This document shows positions 21,200 to 32,740 of a stretch of DNA of 64,000 nt, piece after piece; position 1 is the first letter of the stretch; each line of letters opens with the position of its first letter. Origin of the DNA: Silene latifolia (Eukaryota > Streptophyta > Magnoliopsida > Caryophyllales > Caryophyllaceae); the NCBI RefSeq assembly GCF_048544455.1, contig NC_133532.1, positions 14,448,948 through 14,512,947 on the forward strand, given 5' to 3'. The notes under the pieces were generated by a model, which saw only the letters and a list, made by a program, of their open reading frames with translations, was not told the DNA's origin and did no database searches. The position numbers and the translations under genes are program-made.

Positions 21200-24100
21200 A
21201 TGGCCATCATCATTGAAGACGATTGTTTGTCTGTCAATGGCAAGGTTGTACTCACTGAAATCCCAGAAAATGTTGTCTTTTCTCCCGCGCCGCCTGGGGT
21301 CATTTTCTTGGGTGCCGCCGCCTACTCCGCTCTCGGCTTGTGTTCACCCTTGGTGCCTTAAAGTGAGCGAAGAACTGGTTCACTTCTTTTTGTTTATTAT
21401 AGTCTGTCGTATGTATGGTAACAAAGATCTTGAAATTTTGAATGGTCATTGCGGGGGATACAAGTTTTCATCACTATTCCGATTCAAGATATGGTGGATG
21501 ATGCCTAGAATTGGGACATCTGCAAGTGACTTAAGACCTAAAAACACGCTTATTGTTAGAAGTTAAAGATAATCGCACATTCTATATTTTGATTTTGCCT
21601 GTCTTAGAAGGCGCTTTCCATCAAGCTTGTGGTACTCAAACTAATGAACTTGATTTTGTCTTGAAAGCGGTTAGTTGACATGCCCGATCGCTTACTCTTG
21701 TCATTATCATCCGATTTTAGATTATTCTCGATATATCCGTTCTTCGATCATGAATTTAGGAGATCCTGATGTCCAAACGGCACACGTTTCTGAATCTGTA
21801 TTTGTAAATTTCGGAGAGAACCCCTATGAGCTAATCAAGAATTCTATCAAGTATGTGTTTTGAAAAATCTGTGTTGACCTCTTTTTGTCTTAGCCAATTC
21901 CCGTTCAGTTTGAGATTAAGGCATTGTTAGTCTTAGCCAATTCCCGTTCAGTTTGAGATTAAGGCATTGTTAAGTGTTTTTCCTGTGTACCTGTAGGATA
22001 CTGGCAGAGCACAAAGGTACATTTAATCATGTAGACGATAAAAAGGTGAAATAATTATGTTGACGAATCAAGTTTCGTTTAATTCCTAGTCTATATCAAG
22101 ATGGGATGCACTTCTAATTTAATTTCGAATCGTATTCTACAAGCGACTTCCGCTCATTTAGACTCGTTTGGTTGGTGCACTTGGGATGCTTTTTATAGAG
22201 AGGTCAACCCGGAAGGAATCGACAGGGTTTCGAAAGGTATTTGTCGATTCTTCGAATTAAGTAGCGACATCATGCTTCGAGTTGATTGAAGAAAATTCTT
22301 GTTTTTCAAACAATTCATGTGATGCAATGCATTTCTTTTGGTGAAATTCAGTTTATCGCAGGGAGGTTTTACGCCAAGGTTCTTGGTCATTGATGATGGA
22401 TGGCAGGATACTTACAATGAATTCCAAAATGAAGCAGAGAAACACTGGGAGTTCGAGTAAGCTATGGTTTCGGGAGTATATGACAGTTTTGTTTCCTTAA
22501 GATATTCTAACTCATCTGAATTTACGCCGGTTTATAGTTTTGGTTTTGCAACAAGGTTGAGGGACATCAAGGAAAACGATAAATTGATTCCGAACTCGAG
22601 ATGAGTACACAACACTACCCGAGTTCTTCAATTTCTTAAAAATGAGATATGGCTTGAAGTAATAATCTATCCGATCGCAAGTCTCACTTTGTTTGCTAAA
22701 ATTGAGTTCTTTGTTTAACTTTCCCAACTAAACTAGCCGACACATACTGTTTGGATGATACTGAGATGCATTTACGTGTGGCACGCTGTACTTGGATGTT
22801 GGGAGGGGTCCCGCCATCCTCGAAGCTCTGCAGAAATACAGTCCTAAGCTTGTTCATCCTGTTCAATCTCCTGGTAATGTAGGGAACCTTAGAGATGTCG
22901 CTATGGATGGCATTGAAAAATACGGGATGGGGGTAATTGATCCCGAGAAGATCGATGATTTTTACGGTGACTACCATAACTACCTAGCAAGTATCGGTGT
23001 GGATGGTGTCAAGGTTGATATTCAGAATGTGGTGGAGACCATCGGTTCAGGCTATGGTGGTCGCGTTCATATGACTTCCATTTACCTGAGAGGCCTTGAA
23101 GAAGCTGTTGAAAAGAATTTCGGAAACAACAATCTCATTTGCTCTATGTCTCATAACCCTGACTCCTTGTTCAGGTTTTTCAGTTTGCTTTTCTTACACG
23201 AGACCGTCTCATTTCTATCCATGTCTTCCTATATTCCTTATTTTTTTTGTGGAAACAGAAAGTTTATTCATGGACGGAGGGAGTACTACATTTGATCTCG
23301 TACAATAATATGTATAATGCAACACACTACATGAAATAAGTGGCAACTGATTGAATATTTTGATTGTGATTCAAAGAAGAGTGCGGTTGCTAGAGCGTAT
23401 GAAGATTTTATGCCTCGGGAGCCAACGTTTCGACACGAGTGCACATTGCGGTGTGTCTTTCAACAGTCTTATCCTTGGAGAGTTAGTACTACCTGATTGG
23501 GACATGTTCCAAGTAAGATATTCATATCTTTTACACTATGATGTCGTTTATTCGTGATTCATCCAGAAAAATACTTCTGATTTTTACTAAAAATCTCAAT
23601 GTTTCAGAGCCTCCATTATGCTGCAGACTTTCATGCTTCTTCCCGAGCAATAGGTGGCTGTGGAGTGTATGTCAGGTGAGAAAATCGACACTTACAGTTA
23701 CAACCACCACAATGAAATCGTCTTTCTATATATTGTCCCTTCCTTCGTAACATTGAAATGACAGTGTGTCTGAATTTGGACTATTTGATTGCAGTGACAA
23801 GCCAGCCAGCCATGATTTTGAGATTCTAAAGAGACTTGTATTATCCGATGGTTCAATTCTACGAGCTAGATTTGCTGGCCGTCCTACTCGAGACTGTTTG
23901 TTCATAGACCCTGTCATGGATGGGGAAAGGTAGTCAAACACCTCTATCTTACTCTAGTCTGCATAAGAGTCATATTCAGTTATGTAGTGTTGTTTCGGAC
24001 ATGAATACAAAGACACTCAAGTAAAGAGTCGAGGTAATATAGGTATCTTTGTAACACTCACTCGGATCTTTTCTTATGTTTTTGTTTTGATTCGGACAGT

Positions 24101-24854
24101 TTCATCAAGATATGGAATCGAACAACTTATCGGGGTTATTGGAGTATTTAACGCCAAGGAGTAGGTACTTGGCCATTCACCGAGAACACTCTAAGGACTT
24201 CGATACCGAACTCTGTCTGGCAAAGTAAGTCCACAAGATGTCGAATTTCGGAAGAAGTTGCGGGTGATAAGTGGCTGGGTGGATTTGTCTTTGTATATGG
24301 GTTCAATTCAGGTGAAGTTCTACTAAATACTCTAGCTTATGTAGTTTGTTAACTAACCGACTAGTAATAAAACCAATCACCGCCTTGCAGGATCCCTTAC
24401 GATAGTTTCAAAGGACGGAAAAGTGGATGTGTCCTTAGGGAAGCTGTCATGTGAACTATTTACAGTCTCTCCTGTCAGGGTTAGTAATCAGAATCGCTCT
24501 CTTTCATGCTATCGCTTCCATTCGTTTATTTTCTGCATTGTTTATGAATCCGTGTTACAATGTATTTTCAGGCATTGGAGAATGCTGTCCATTTCGCGCC
24601 AATAGGATTAATTGACATGTACAATTCCGGAGGAGCAGTAGAAACCTTGGAATCAAGAGAATACCAGAATGGAAGCATTGTGAAGATAAGAACACGGGAA
24701 ATGGCCGCTTTGGAGCGTATTCAAGAACAAAACCACGACATTGTCTTGTCGACACAAAGCGACACAAGATTTCACACACGGTTCAGAAGATGGGTTACTG
24801 ATCATTAAACTTGAAGGGGAAAGCCAAGTCAAAGACATTGAATTTGTTTACTGA
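21200..24854 (+). pseudogene. Decayed tandem copy of the GH36 gene
   Basis: All 14 exons of the upstream gene can be matched: start MAIIIEDDCLSVNGKVVL at 21200, exon 3 21760-21850, exon 4 21997-22045, exon 5 about 22141-22235, exon 6 22352-22456, exon 7 22537-22658, exon 8 about 22768-23174, exon 9 to 23512, exon 10 23608-23675, exon 11 23795-23929, exon 12 about 24101-24312, exon 13 24392-24480, exon 14 24572-24854. Exons 3, 4, 6, 10, 11 and 13 keep frame. Frameshifts occur in exons 1, 2 (with an internal deletion), 5, 7, 8, 9 and 12 and near the end of 14. The acceptor of exon 2 has lost its AG. DWFGWC has become DSFGWC. It keeps DDGWQ and [11 protein letters not shown] full-length product is not possible. 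Confidence 0.88.
21887..21972. repeat. Perfect 43 bp tandem duplication in a pseudogene intron
   Basis: Two identical 43 bp units (21887-21929 and 21930-21972) starting GTCTTAGCCAATTCCCG lie between the counterparts of exons 3 and 4. Confidence 0.95.
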
Positions 24855-25077
24855 ATTCAAGTTGTTTATTTGGAGTTTCCTCTTTATCATGTCAACCTTA
24901 CAATTTACAAGACTTATGTGGACAAAACATTAGCTTGATATCTTAAATAAATGTATTATCTAGATTTTCTACAAAAATCTTGTTGGTAGTTTTATGCAAC
25001 TTATTGGTTGGGTGGTGGACCTGATGTATGACTGTCAAAAACCTGTCCATCAGAATGAACTGATAGATGTGATCGAG
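24855..25077. other. 3' flank of the GH36 pseudogene
   Basis: No gene or element end is recognisable. Confidence 0.4.
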
Positions 25078-25093
25078 ACTAACACAAGAGTTG

Positions 25094-25270
25094 GTCAAAG
25101 TTGGCTGATGTGAGAGGTAAGAGCTCTCATCTCTTAAACAAGTGGTTAGCGGTTCTAGACTTTTGCGAATGAAAAAGCCAAATTTGGAAGGGTTCAATCT
25201 ATTAAATTGCCTTCAGTACCCTGAAGGAGATTGCCCCAACTGTCGGTAGGGGGATATCCGTGGTCAACAC

Positions 25271-25304
<34 letters not shown>
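25094..25304 (+). mobile_element. tRNA-derived SINE with target-site duplication
   Basis: The 211 bp unit has an internal promoter-like arrangement (AGTGGTTAGCGG as A-box region, GGGTTCAATC as B-box region) and ends in a run of about 33 A. It is flanked by 16 bp direct repeats ACTAACACAAGRGTTG at 25078-25093 and 25305-25320, differing at one base. Together these are diagnostic of LINE-mediated insertion. Confidence 0.85.
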
Positions 25305-25307
<3 letters not shown>

Positions 25308-25320
25308 AACACAAGGGTTG

Positions 25321-25941
25321 AATAGAGCAGCTCGAAATTAACCGATAAAGAGTTGTTTTACCTTAACCCGAGGTTATCGGGTTCGAGCCCTAATGATCCT
25401 ACCTTCCTCGAGTTTCTACTACACCGGATGATCTACTTCAAAAAAATAACGTAGAATTTAGTTCGCCTCTATGAGGCCATCGTTTAACAATAGAGTGTGA
25501 CTCGCAAGACCCTGCTCTTTGAAATGAAATTAGCTGAACTGAACTGAACTAAATTTATAAGACATACAAAATTGAATTGAACTAAATCGACCCGAATTGA
25601 ATTGAACTTATAAAAGCTAACTGGAATTAAGTTCAAAAGAACATGTGCTTAACTACTACCCTATGGACTATGGTATGTTTGGTTCGGTTGAGTTTATCGG
25701 TCTATCCAAACCCAACGTGAACTCTCATTCACTTGAATTTGACATGGTATAATTTACTAGACGGTAAAATAACCCATTTGAATGTCTCTCTATGACCGAC
25801 CTAAAACGAGTAACTATAACATTATCAACAGTAAAAAAAAAAAAAAACAATACTTCGTAGTAATCATCTAATCATTACCCGAATCAAACCAAATTAACTA
25901 GACTTATAATCGTAACTACAAAATATCTCAACCAGTATTCC
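25321..25941. other. Intergenic; possible second SINE remnant
   Basis: GGGTTCGAGCCC at about 25379-25390 resembles a Pol III B box, but no poly-A tail or flanking repeat could be assigned. The rest is AT-rich with no gene. Confidence 0.3.
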
Positions 25942-26100
25942 CAGTGGCGAATCTAAGATTTATACAATTGGGGTGTGTAACAAAATTTATAGTATAAAAG
26001 AACCCCAAAATATAATTACTCAAATCAGGGCCGTCCCTAACATTTCGGGGCCTTGTGCGATATTTAAAAGATAGGCCACTTTTAACAATAACTTATATTA

Positions 26101-26334
26101 CTCCCTCCATTTTTTAATTTGACGTTTTGCTTTTTCGAGGCGAGCCTTTGACTTTAATATTTACAAAAATATATTTGGTAAAAAATTATAAAAATTATAT
26201 CATTAAATTCCTTATGAAAAACTCTTTCATATGAGTATACATATCACTATATTTAAGCATATAATTTGAGAGATATTGAAGAGAGAAGTGTGTCTCGAAA
26301 TGTGAGAAAGTCATATATAGAAAAATAGAGGGAG
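26101..26334. mobile_element. Stowaway MITE
   Basis: The ends CTCCCTCCATTTTT and AAAAATAGAGGGAG are inverted, with TA on both sides (26099-26100, 26335-26336). Length is 234 bp. Confidence 0.75.
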
Positions 26335-26351
26335 TAATATATAAATTTTAA

Positions 26352-27217
26352 GGGGGTGTTTGGTTCATGTAATGGTATGGGTTTGGAATGAGGAATCATT
26401 CCAAGGTGGTATGGGTTTGGAACTTGATTCCTCATACCATGTGTTTGGTTCATTCTTTGGAATCAATTTCATTCTCATACCTTGTGTTTGGTTAAAAAAC
26501 ATACTGGTATGCGTATCAAATTAAATGATTTATGATATTAGTAAAATAAACTCATAATATTGAAAGTGTAAAACAGAAAACGTAACTTTTACAAAACAAG
26601 TACTAAAAAAGACATTATTTCACCAAAGTAAGATTCAAATTCTCAAACTTCCACAATAAAAGTGACAATCAAAGTGAACGATAATTATTATGAAGCATTA
26701 TTGTTCAATGCTTATTACCCAAACAAGCTATTATAGTTCTAATTGCATGAGAATTTATAATCTTAAGAAAATCTGACGAACCAATTATCCGTGACGGCTT
26801 AACATGTCAAGCACCAGAATAATGATGATTATCCAAAAAGCAATAGGAAGAATATAGCATATTATCATTTTACAATAATTAAAATTTAAGAAAAGCAAAA
26901 TTACCTTGATTAATGGTGAACAAGGGTTGAAAAATGGGCAAGCAAAAGTGACAAGCAGAGAAGCAAAGTGACGGCAGAAGGTTTCTATATTGTTTCAATT
27001 CTTTTTTTTTTCTTTTTTTTTTTTTTTTTTTTTTTTTGATTCCGAAGGGTTTGGAATGAGTGATACCCACCTCCCCCCATGGGTTTTCAAAACCCATACC
27101 TCATGGGTTTGAGGTATGGGTATCAAAATATAAAAATTACCAACCAAACACAAGGTATGGGTATGAGTCATTCCAAACCCATACCTCATACCATAATTGC
27201 TTGAACCAAACACCCCC
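26352..27217. mobile_element. Tourist-like (PIF/Harbinger) MITE
   Basis: GGGGGTGTTTGGTTCA at the left is inverted as TGAACCAAACACCCCC-type sequence at the right, with TAA duplicated on both sides (26349-26351, 27218-27220). GGTATGGGTTTGGAATGA repeats occur subterminally on both arms. Length is 866 bp. A T/C-rich run lies at 27000-27038. No transposase is seen. Confidence 0.8.
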
Positions 27218-28156
27218 TAATTAATGCTTGATAAATACTAAAACAATCTGATAATGTTGAGCGGTAGCAAAAGGCTCACCGAAATACTTATTTTTAAATA
27301 AGATTACACTTCTTTAAAATACTTCGTATCACTATATTGTCATTGTCATGGTGATTGAATGAAGTCTGGAAATTGTCATTGCCGTCAATATGATGAACAT
27401 AGGTATCGAACATTTGAACATCTAAAAACTAAGATGTCGACGGATCATGTTATTCGGGAAACTTATTCTACTGATTCTTTGGTGAGCTTGAGTCTATGAA
27501 ATAAAATAAAACATGTCTAAACATGGTAGCTCCAAGTCTACCATGTTTAAAATAACGTAGTTGCTTATTCATGTACAAGTTTTACTCATTTATGGATTTT
27601 TTTTCATTTTTTTTTCATTGTATGTCCTTTGCCTAAAAACAGAAAAAAAAAACTCTCTCTAATTCCCTCCCTCACAAAATTAATCAAATCCACAAAATTA
27701 GTCAAATTCGTCAAATTACACAATTATGGATACTAATCTCATATCGATCAAGTAATAATTTGAGAGAACAGAGATAATAGCGAATTGAAATGTGATTCCC
27801 CATTTTCGGCATGTGATAGAGGCACGCAGCACGTCATTAGCAGCCATTGAGCAAATACCAATCAATCTCAGTGGTGACTAGATACACCAATAGCAATATT
27901 TTTGTAATCCCAATAGATCAATTTTATTTCAAAGTGTCAAGTAAAGAGAGTGCTGACAGACCCGATCTTGTATACCTGATGAAACCTGTGGACAATAGGT
28001 ACAGTTTCTGGGGTGTTCCGGTGGTGTGATTTATGAATCGTCGTCTCGGTGGCGGGGTGGTTCAATGGTGTTAGGGAAAGGGATTGGATGGTGGAAGTTA
28101 GAGTGAGAAAATTGAGGGAATAAATTGAATCGGAATGAAAGAGAATGAAAACATTA
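27218..28156. other. Non-coding stretch within the transposon nest
   Basis: AT-rich sequence with no recognisable gene. Confidence 0.35.
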
Positions 28157-28656
28157 CTCTCTCCGTTCAACTCCATTTCGCAAGTATGCTTTTTGCACGG
28201 ATATTAAGGAACAGATTAAAAAACTATAAAAAATACATAGGGAAAGAGAATGGTGGGGTTAAAAATGTTAAAAAAATATAAATGTGGGGTTTTATGGTGG
28301 ATTAGTGTGGGGTATGGATGACATTTTTTGTAAATATTAAGTGTGAATAAGGATAACATGGTTATTTACTTGGCCTAAAAAGGAACAATTGGTCTCCTTT
28401 GTGACGGGTTACCATTTGTGACGGATATTTTGTGAGATAAAATGGTAACAAAATGGGTTAGTGGAGAAAGGGGACCACATGAATAGTGTTGCAGAGAGAG
28501 AAAAAGTGGGTACATTGTGAGGTAAAATGAAATCCGTCTTCAGCTTGTGACGGATATGTCATGTCTTCAATGAGAATTTGTGAAAAAGGAAACATGTAAA
28601 GTGGAGTTGAATGGACGAAAAAGGAATACATGTAAAGTGGAGTTGAATGGAGGGAG
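28157..28656. mobile_element. Stowaway MITE with an internal insertion
   Basis: The ends CTCTCTCCGTTCAACTCC and GGAGTTGAATGGAGGGAG are flanked by TA. It is the same family as 40465-40759: both share the duplicated subterminal GTAAAGTGGAGTTGAATGG and the interior TGGTGGGGTT stretch. Compared with that copy, about 28385-28588 is extra and carries TGTGACGG repeats, so a second small element is nested here. Confidence 0.75.
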
Positions 28657-28887
28657 TAAAACACAAGGGTATAATGATCATTTATGTCCATAAAAGAATA
28701 AAATCCGTCCATAAAAGTAAATAATGCATTTGCAAGGGCTTGAACTTGGGTTGCCTCGAAGATGTGTGATTGCTTTTACCACTAAACAACTACAGTAAGA
28801 TTTAATGAAATTTAGGCACACAAATATACATATATCTTTTTTTTTTCAAGATTAATGGGGGTGAGTCCCCCTATAAATCCGCCCCTG

Positions 28888-29396
28888 AGAAGTAACCACT
28901 TCCAAAAGACTTAGTAATGGCACACGTGGTTTGCAGGGTATTGCATGTGTCCGGGGGATTCAACCCTCGTCACCAATAAAAAATAAAATAAAAAATAAAA
29001 TAAAAAATAAAATAAAATACGCTAAACCAATTTATATTACCACATGACCACAACTATGAACTACCCCATGCTAAACAAGCTCGACTCTAACTCTAGCGAG
29101 ACAATCCGGTCAACCCTTCTATTCGGACCGTTCACGGTGAGTTATCCCTAACCCGTTCACCTCACCTCTCCAATTTTTTAAGTGGATCCACCTAATTCAA
29201 CACAAACCCCTACCAATTGTCACCTCTCGTCTCAAATTGATACGACAAATTTAATATTTGGCTCGAAAAACTTATTTTATATTGTGGATAAAACTGACAA
29301 GTTTGACTAGATTTGAACCCGGCTTGGCTCGAAAAACTTGGATGTCCCGCCGACTCTCAAGCAACCCGGTTTATCGATTTAGGGGTTCTTTGCTAG
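28888..29396. other. Intergenic; possible SINE tail and A/T microsatellite
   Basis: GGGGGATTCAACCCTCGTCACCA is followed by an AAAATAAATA-type simple repeat (about 28976-29018), resembling the 3' half of a tRNA-derived SINE. No target duplication was found. The rest holds no gene. Confidence 0.3.
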
Positions 29397-29601
29397 AGTG
29401 ATTCATCCTAGCCGTCCATCCTTTACTTCCTCTAATCTCAGCCGCCCACAACACACATCCTTCACATTTCTTCCTTTCTCTTTTCCTCCTTATTAGGATT
29501 CTTAATAAGGAGGAAAAGAGAAAGGAAGAAATGTGAAGGATGTGTGTTGTGGGCGGCTGAGATTAAAGGAAGTAAAGGATGGACGGCTAGGATGAATCAC
29601 T
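29397..29601. repeat. Foldback: 99 bp inverted arms with a 7 base spacer
   Basis: Arm 29397-29495 and arm 29503-29601 are reverse complements with about one mismatch. The inverted stretch continues to about 29680 as an inverted copy of 14441-14517. Collinearity with copy A resumes at TTAGGATTCTTAACAC. It behaves as an inverted insertion in the 5' leader region of copy B. Confidence 0.95.
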
Positions 29602-30737
29602 ATTGTTAAGCGCTGTTCATAGGAGATACTATTCCTAAGTTACAGTAAGTCGACTTTCATGCCTTTTAAGAGTGAAGGATTAGGATTCTTAACACTCCTG
29701 CTCACACTTTCCCTTTCCCTCTACACTTCCATCATTCCCTCTTGTCAATCACCAAAGTCATTCATTGCCCCAAATTCTTTCGATCGTTCACTCTAGATCC
29801 GTATAAAAACTTCACTCACCTTGATAACCATTCCCGGAGTTTCCGGTAATTGTTGTCTATGGGTAGTTTTCGGTAATTGTTGTCTATGGGTTTCGCGCTT
29901 TTAAGTGATTATTTGTGCAGTTTGTAAACCAGTGCCGGTAGCGGAGGTATGCCTTTTAGCATTCTTTCTCTTTTGCTTCATCTACTGCATGCTTCTCAGC
30001 TTGTTCTTGAACGGATTATGTCTCAATCTGTAAGTGTATTGATTAATGTTACATGGTATGAAGTTTGTTTGCGGGAGGCAGTGGGGTAATGTTATTGTAC
30101 TCAGGCTCGATCAAGTGTCGAAATATTATGTCTTCTTGAGTTAATACTTTAGTTATGATACATAAACCCGATTCAAAGGGTCAAACATGACTATTTTATA
30201 AAAGGATAAAAGTTCGAGTTTTTGACGAAAAACTAAGTGTCTTGAGTGTTTTAGTTGAATTGGGTTATGGTAATGAATTATGGTTTTTATGTGGAAAAAT
30301 TGCAGGAAGTATCACCAATGACATCAGGGAGACCATCATGTAGTAGTGAGCCACCAAATGGGTTATTATTAGGAGGCCAAAGCTTTTCAGCATCTTCTAT
30401 TGCTGCTGAAATGTTTGACACTCCTACTGATCCTATTTCTCCTCCTGTCGAGTTTGATAAGGTCTTCTTTCTCTTCTTTAATCTCCTTTTCTTTTTTCTA
30501 ATTTACTTTCTATGGTTTAGCAAATTTATAAGCTTTCCATATATATAAGGAAATAACACATTACAAACATAGTGTTATTTATCTCTGTTTCGATCATGGT
30601 ATCAGTTGTCACGGCCTAATCTTGCTAAATATGGTCAATATCACCTTAAAAACATGGTATAATGTGGTCGTAGTAAACTCCAAAACCTTTATAACTCGAT
30701 CACATATAGGTGTTGAGTATTGTTTTTCTCATTTAAA
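29397..30737 (+). repeat. Duplicated promoter-plus-exon segment, copy B
   Basis: Apart from the foldback, the sequence matches 14518-15672 almost base for base. Here it leads on into an intron and final exon, so copy B is likely the source locus or the more complete copy. Confidence 0.9.
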
Positions 30738-31181
30738 ACTATTACTACAAATATGCTTAACAAAATTAGTATGGCAACTAGCAAAAACCCCTTGCTTATT
30801 TGTCGATAATACAAGATAGGAAACTTAGTTGAGTACCTTCAATTATACTCCGCATTTAGTCATTTATCATTCGAATTTTGCAGTGTGGCTGTAGTTGCAA
30901 GAGTCGAAACTGTTATGTACACCATTTCTGATCATTGTTTGTTCCATTTCTTTGTCGCATCTTGTGTGTTTACCTTCCTTAATTGATAATTTGTGGGTTT
31001 ATGTTCTCTTATTTTGCTTATCAGTTGTCTTACTTTATTTGCTTTGGGTACTTCTGTATTATAGGAAAAAAATTCTATAGTTAATGTGATTATTTGTTTG
31101 ATTTTTGTGTTTTGATTTCAGGCAATTGTGGATAAAATTTGGGGATTAGTATGGCCTCATTTCTCTTTCAAGCCTGATTAA
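30318..31181 (+). CDS. Candidate small two-exon gene, 67 residues, function unknown
   Basis: Exon 30306-30461 (ATG at 30318) ends GATAAG/GTCTTC. Exon 31122-31181 follows TTGATTTCAG. The phase is kept and the frame closes with TAA. The product is 67 residues: Ser/Pro-rich start, FDTPTDPISPPVEFDK middle, and an aromatic end AIVDKIWGLVWPHFSFKPD. A non-coding leader exon probably ends at CGGAG/GTATG near 29945. I do not recognise the family. The first coding exon is unchanged in copy A (15253-15396), but that duplication is young, so identity says little about selection. It could also be the broken front of a longer gene. Confidence 0.45.
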
Positions 31182-31848
31182 ACTTCCCATTTAAACGCCA
31201 AACCCGGACTTCACCCATTACTGAATGCCGAACTAAATCCATCACCAACCCCTCTCATACCAGGACCTAACATGATCAGATCTAAAGGAAAGACCATTGG
31301 ATCAAATCATGTTTTGGATTGGCTTTTGGTTCAGGTTTTGGATTGAGTTCTGATAATAAGACTAAAAAATACTATCATGAATAGGTTTCGGGCTAAGGAT
31401 TTTTGGATTTAATTGGATTTGGATCAAAGGCTGGTTAGTTTTGCATTGGATAGTTTTGAATCCAATCGAAGGCTCGAAGCCATGCCATATGCAGAGCTGA
31501 CTGAGTATAGCTGTATAGTTTCCACGATTGCTAAAATAAAGTTTCAGTACGCATATGCATTGCGAAATAGTATAGATATATATTATGCCATCGTATAATC
31601 TGAAGCAGCACTTACTGAATTACCTTTACCAGTCAAAAGGGATCGAATAGTTCACATATGAGACTGGTTTAACCAGTCCCTTAGATGCAGTGTTGCCTGC
31701 TTATTGGATTATTGTTTGCTTCACAAGAACTTAAATAGCACTATATATTTTGGTACGACATTAGTTCGTTGATGGAACCAGCTCAGCTCTATCTACTGCT
31801 TCTGATATATTGTTTTTTCTTCTCTGATATATATGTTACTATGTGCAG

Positions 31849-32740
31849 GATATGTGGTCATGTGTTTTGATGGCAATGCTAGGAGGACTGTTCTTGAGCC
31901 TTGGCAATGTGTTGATACAGTACGCATGGGCATTTGTTGGGCTTTCAGTTGCACAAGTAATTACTTCAAGTATTGCTGTTGTTATAGGTAAACAAAGTCA
32001 TAATTGAACGTCAACTAAACCTGTCAGGCAGATCAGGCGGTTGGGCTGGGTCGTGTCTGGTCAGAAATTCAAAATAAGGTCTGGTTTAGGTTCACCCCAA
32101 CCCTAACCTTACAAATATGGATTGTTTGGGTTTGTGTCGTTCGGGTTATAAATCAGATGTCATGAACCTCTGAATTAGGGTGGGATACTTTTTGACAGGC
32201 CTAAAGTTAGCTATATAAAGATCGGTTTAACAACTTAAGTGGTTTCATAGCTGAAAACTATATGCATTCTGTCATTCCAGGTACATCTTTGAACTACTTC
32301 TTGGACGATAAGATAAATAAAGTGAGCATTTTGTTCCCTGAAGTTGCATGCTTTCTCACTGCTGCGTTACTTGGATCAACTGTTAACTCTCTAACGGAGC
32401 TGCTAATGTGGCTAAGCTTCGAAGCTTCCATTAAAATATGAAAGATACACCAGAGTATGCCACCTCGACTCTCCAAGCGCTCTGAGCAGCAGGTTTTCAT
32501 TTTCCATCAATGTTAAATTTTATCCTTCATGTTGGTTAAATCAGCTCTTTGTAGTGTGCCAGAGGATTCAAATCTAAAGGGAGGCAAATCAGAAAAAGGT
32601 AACATAATCTTCTTCAGTATGATTAGGTAAATCACTGTATGACTGCAATAAATTTGGTGTGTGTAGGTGATATTTTGTTATGTGCAGATATCTTGGAGGA
32701 CATCGAGGTCGGAGGTTTGAACGCTGAGGAAACTAAAAAG
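31849..32740 (+). pseudogene. Ureide permease (UPS) relic
   Basis: Exon 31849-31987 encodes DMWSCVLMAMLGGLFLSLGN and AWAFVGLSVAQVITSSIAVV, and exon 32281 onward encodes TSLNYFLDDKINKVSILFPE and VACFLTAALLGSTVNS. These are the second and third transmembrane regions and the NYFLDDKINKAE motif of plant ureide permeases, which carry allantoin and uracil across membranes. A frameshift follows near 32390; the other frame continues with SNGAANVAKL, as expected. Later pieces (about 32560-32598, and 32687-32740 DILEDIEVGGLNAEETKK) resemble the family's variable loop. The N-terminus and the C-terminal half are not found, so this is a truncated remnant. Confidence 0.75.

Larger units (their letters stand above)
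25942..28887. mobile_element. Possible hAT-like relic filled with nested MITEs
   Basis: The left end CAGTGGCGAATCTAAG pairs with the right end CCGCCCCTG (inverse CAGGGGCGG), as in plant hAT-type elements. A second similar start (CAGGGCCGTCCCTAAC) lies at about 26026. The 8 bp flanks do not match, so limits are uncertain. It encloses the Stowaway at 26101, the Tourist at 26352 and the Stowaway at 28157. No transposase is seen. Confidence 0.35.

Noticed and set aside
23260-23290. ATGGACGGAGGGAGTA in an intron of the GH36 pseudogene
   Set aside because: Only one Stowaway-type end is visible; it is too little to call an element.
25379-25390. Possible tRNA gene or second SINE from a B-box-like GGGTTCGAGCCC
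   Set aside because: No tRNA cloverleaf, A box, poly-A tail or flanking repeat could be found.
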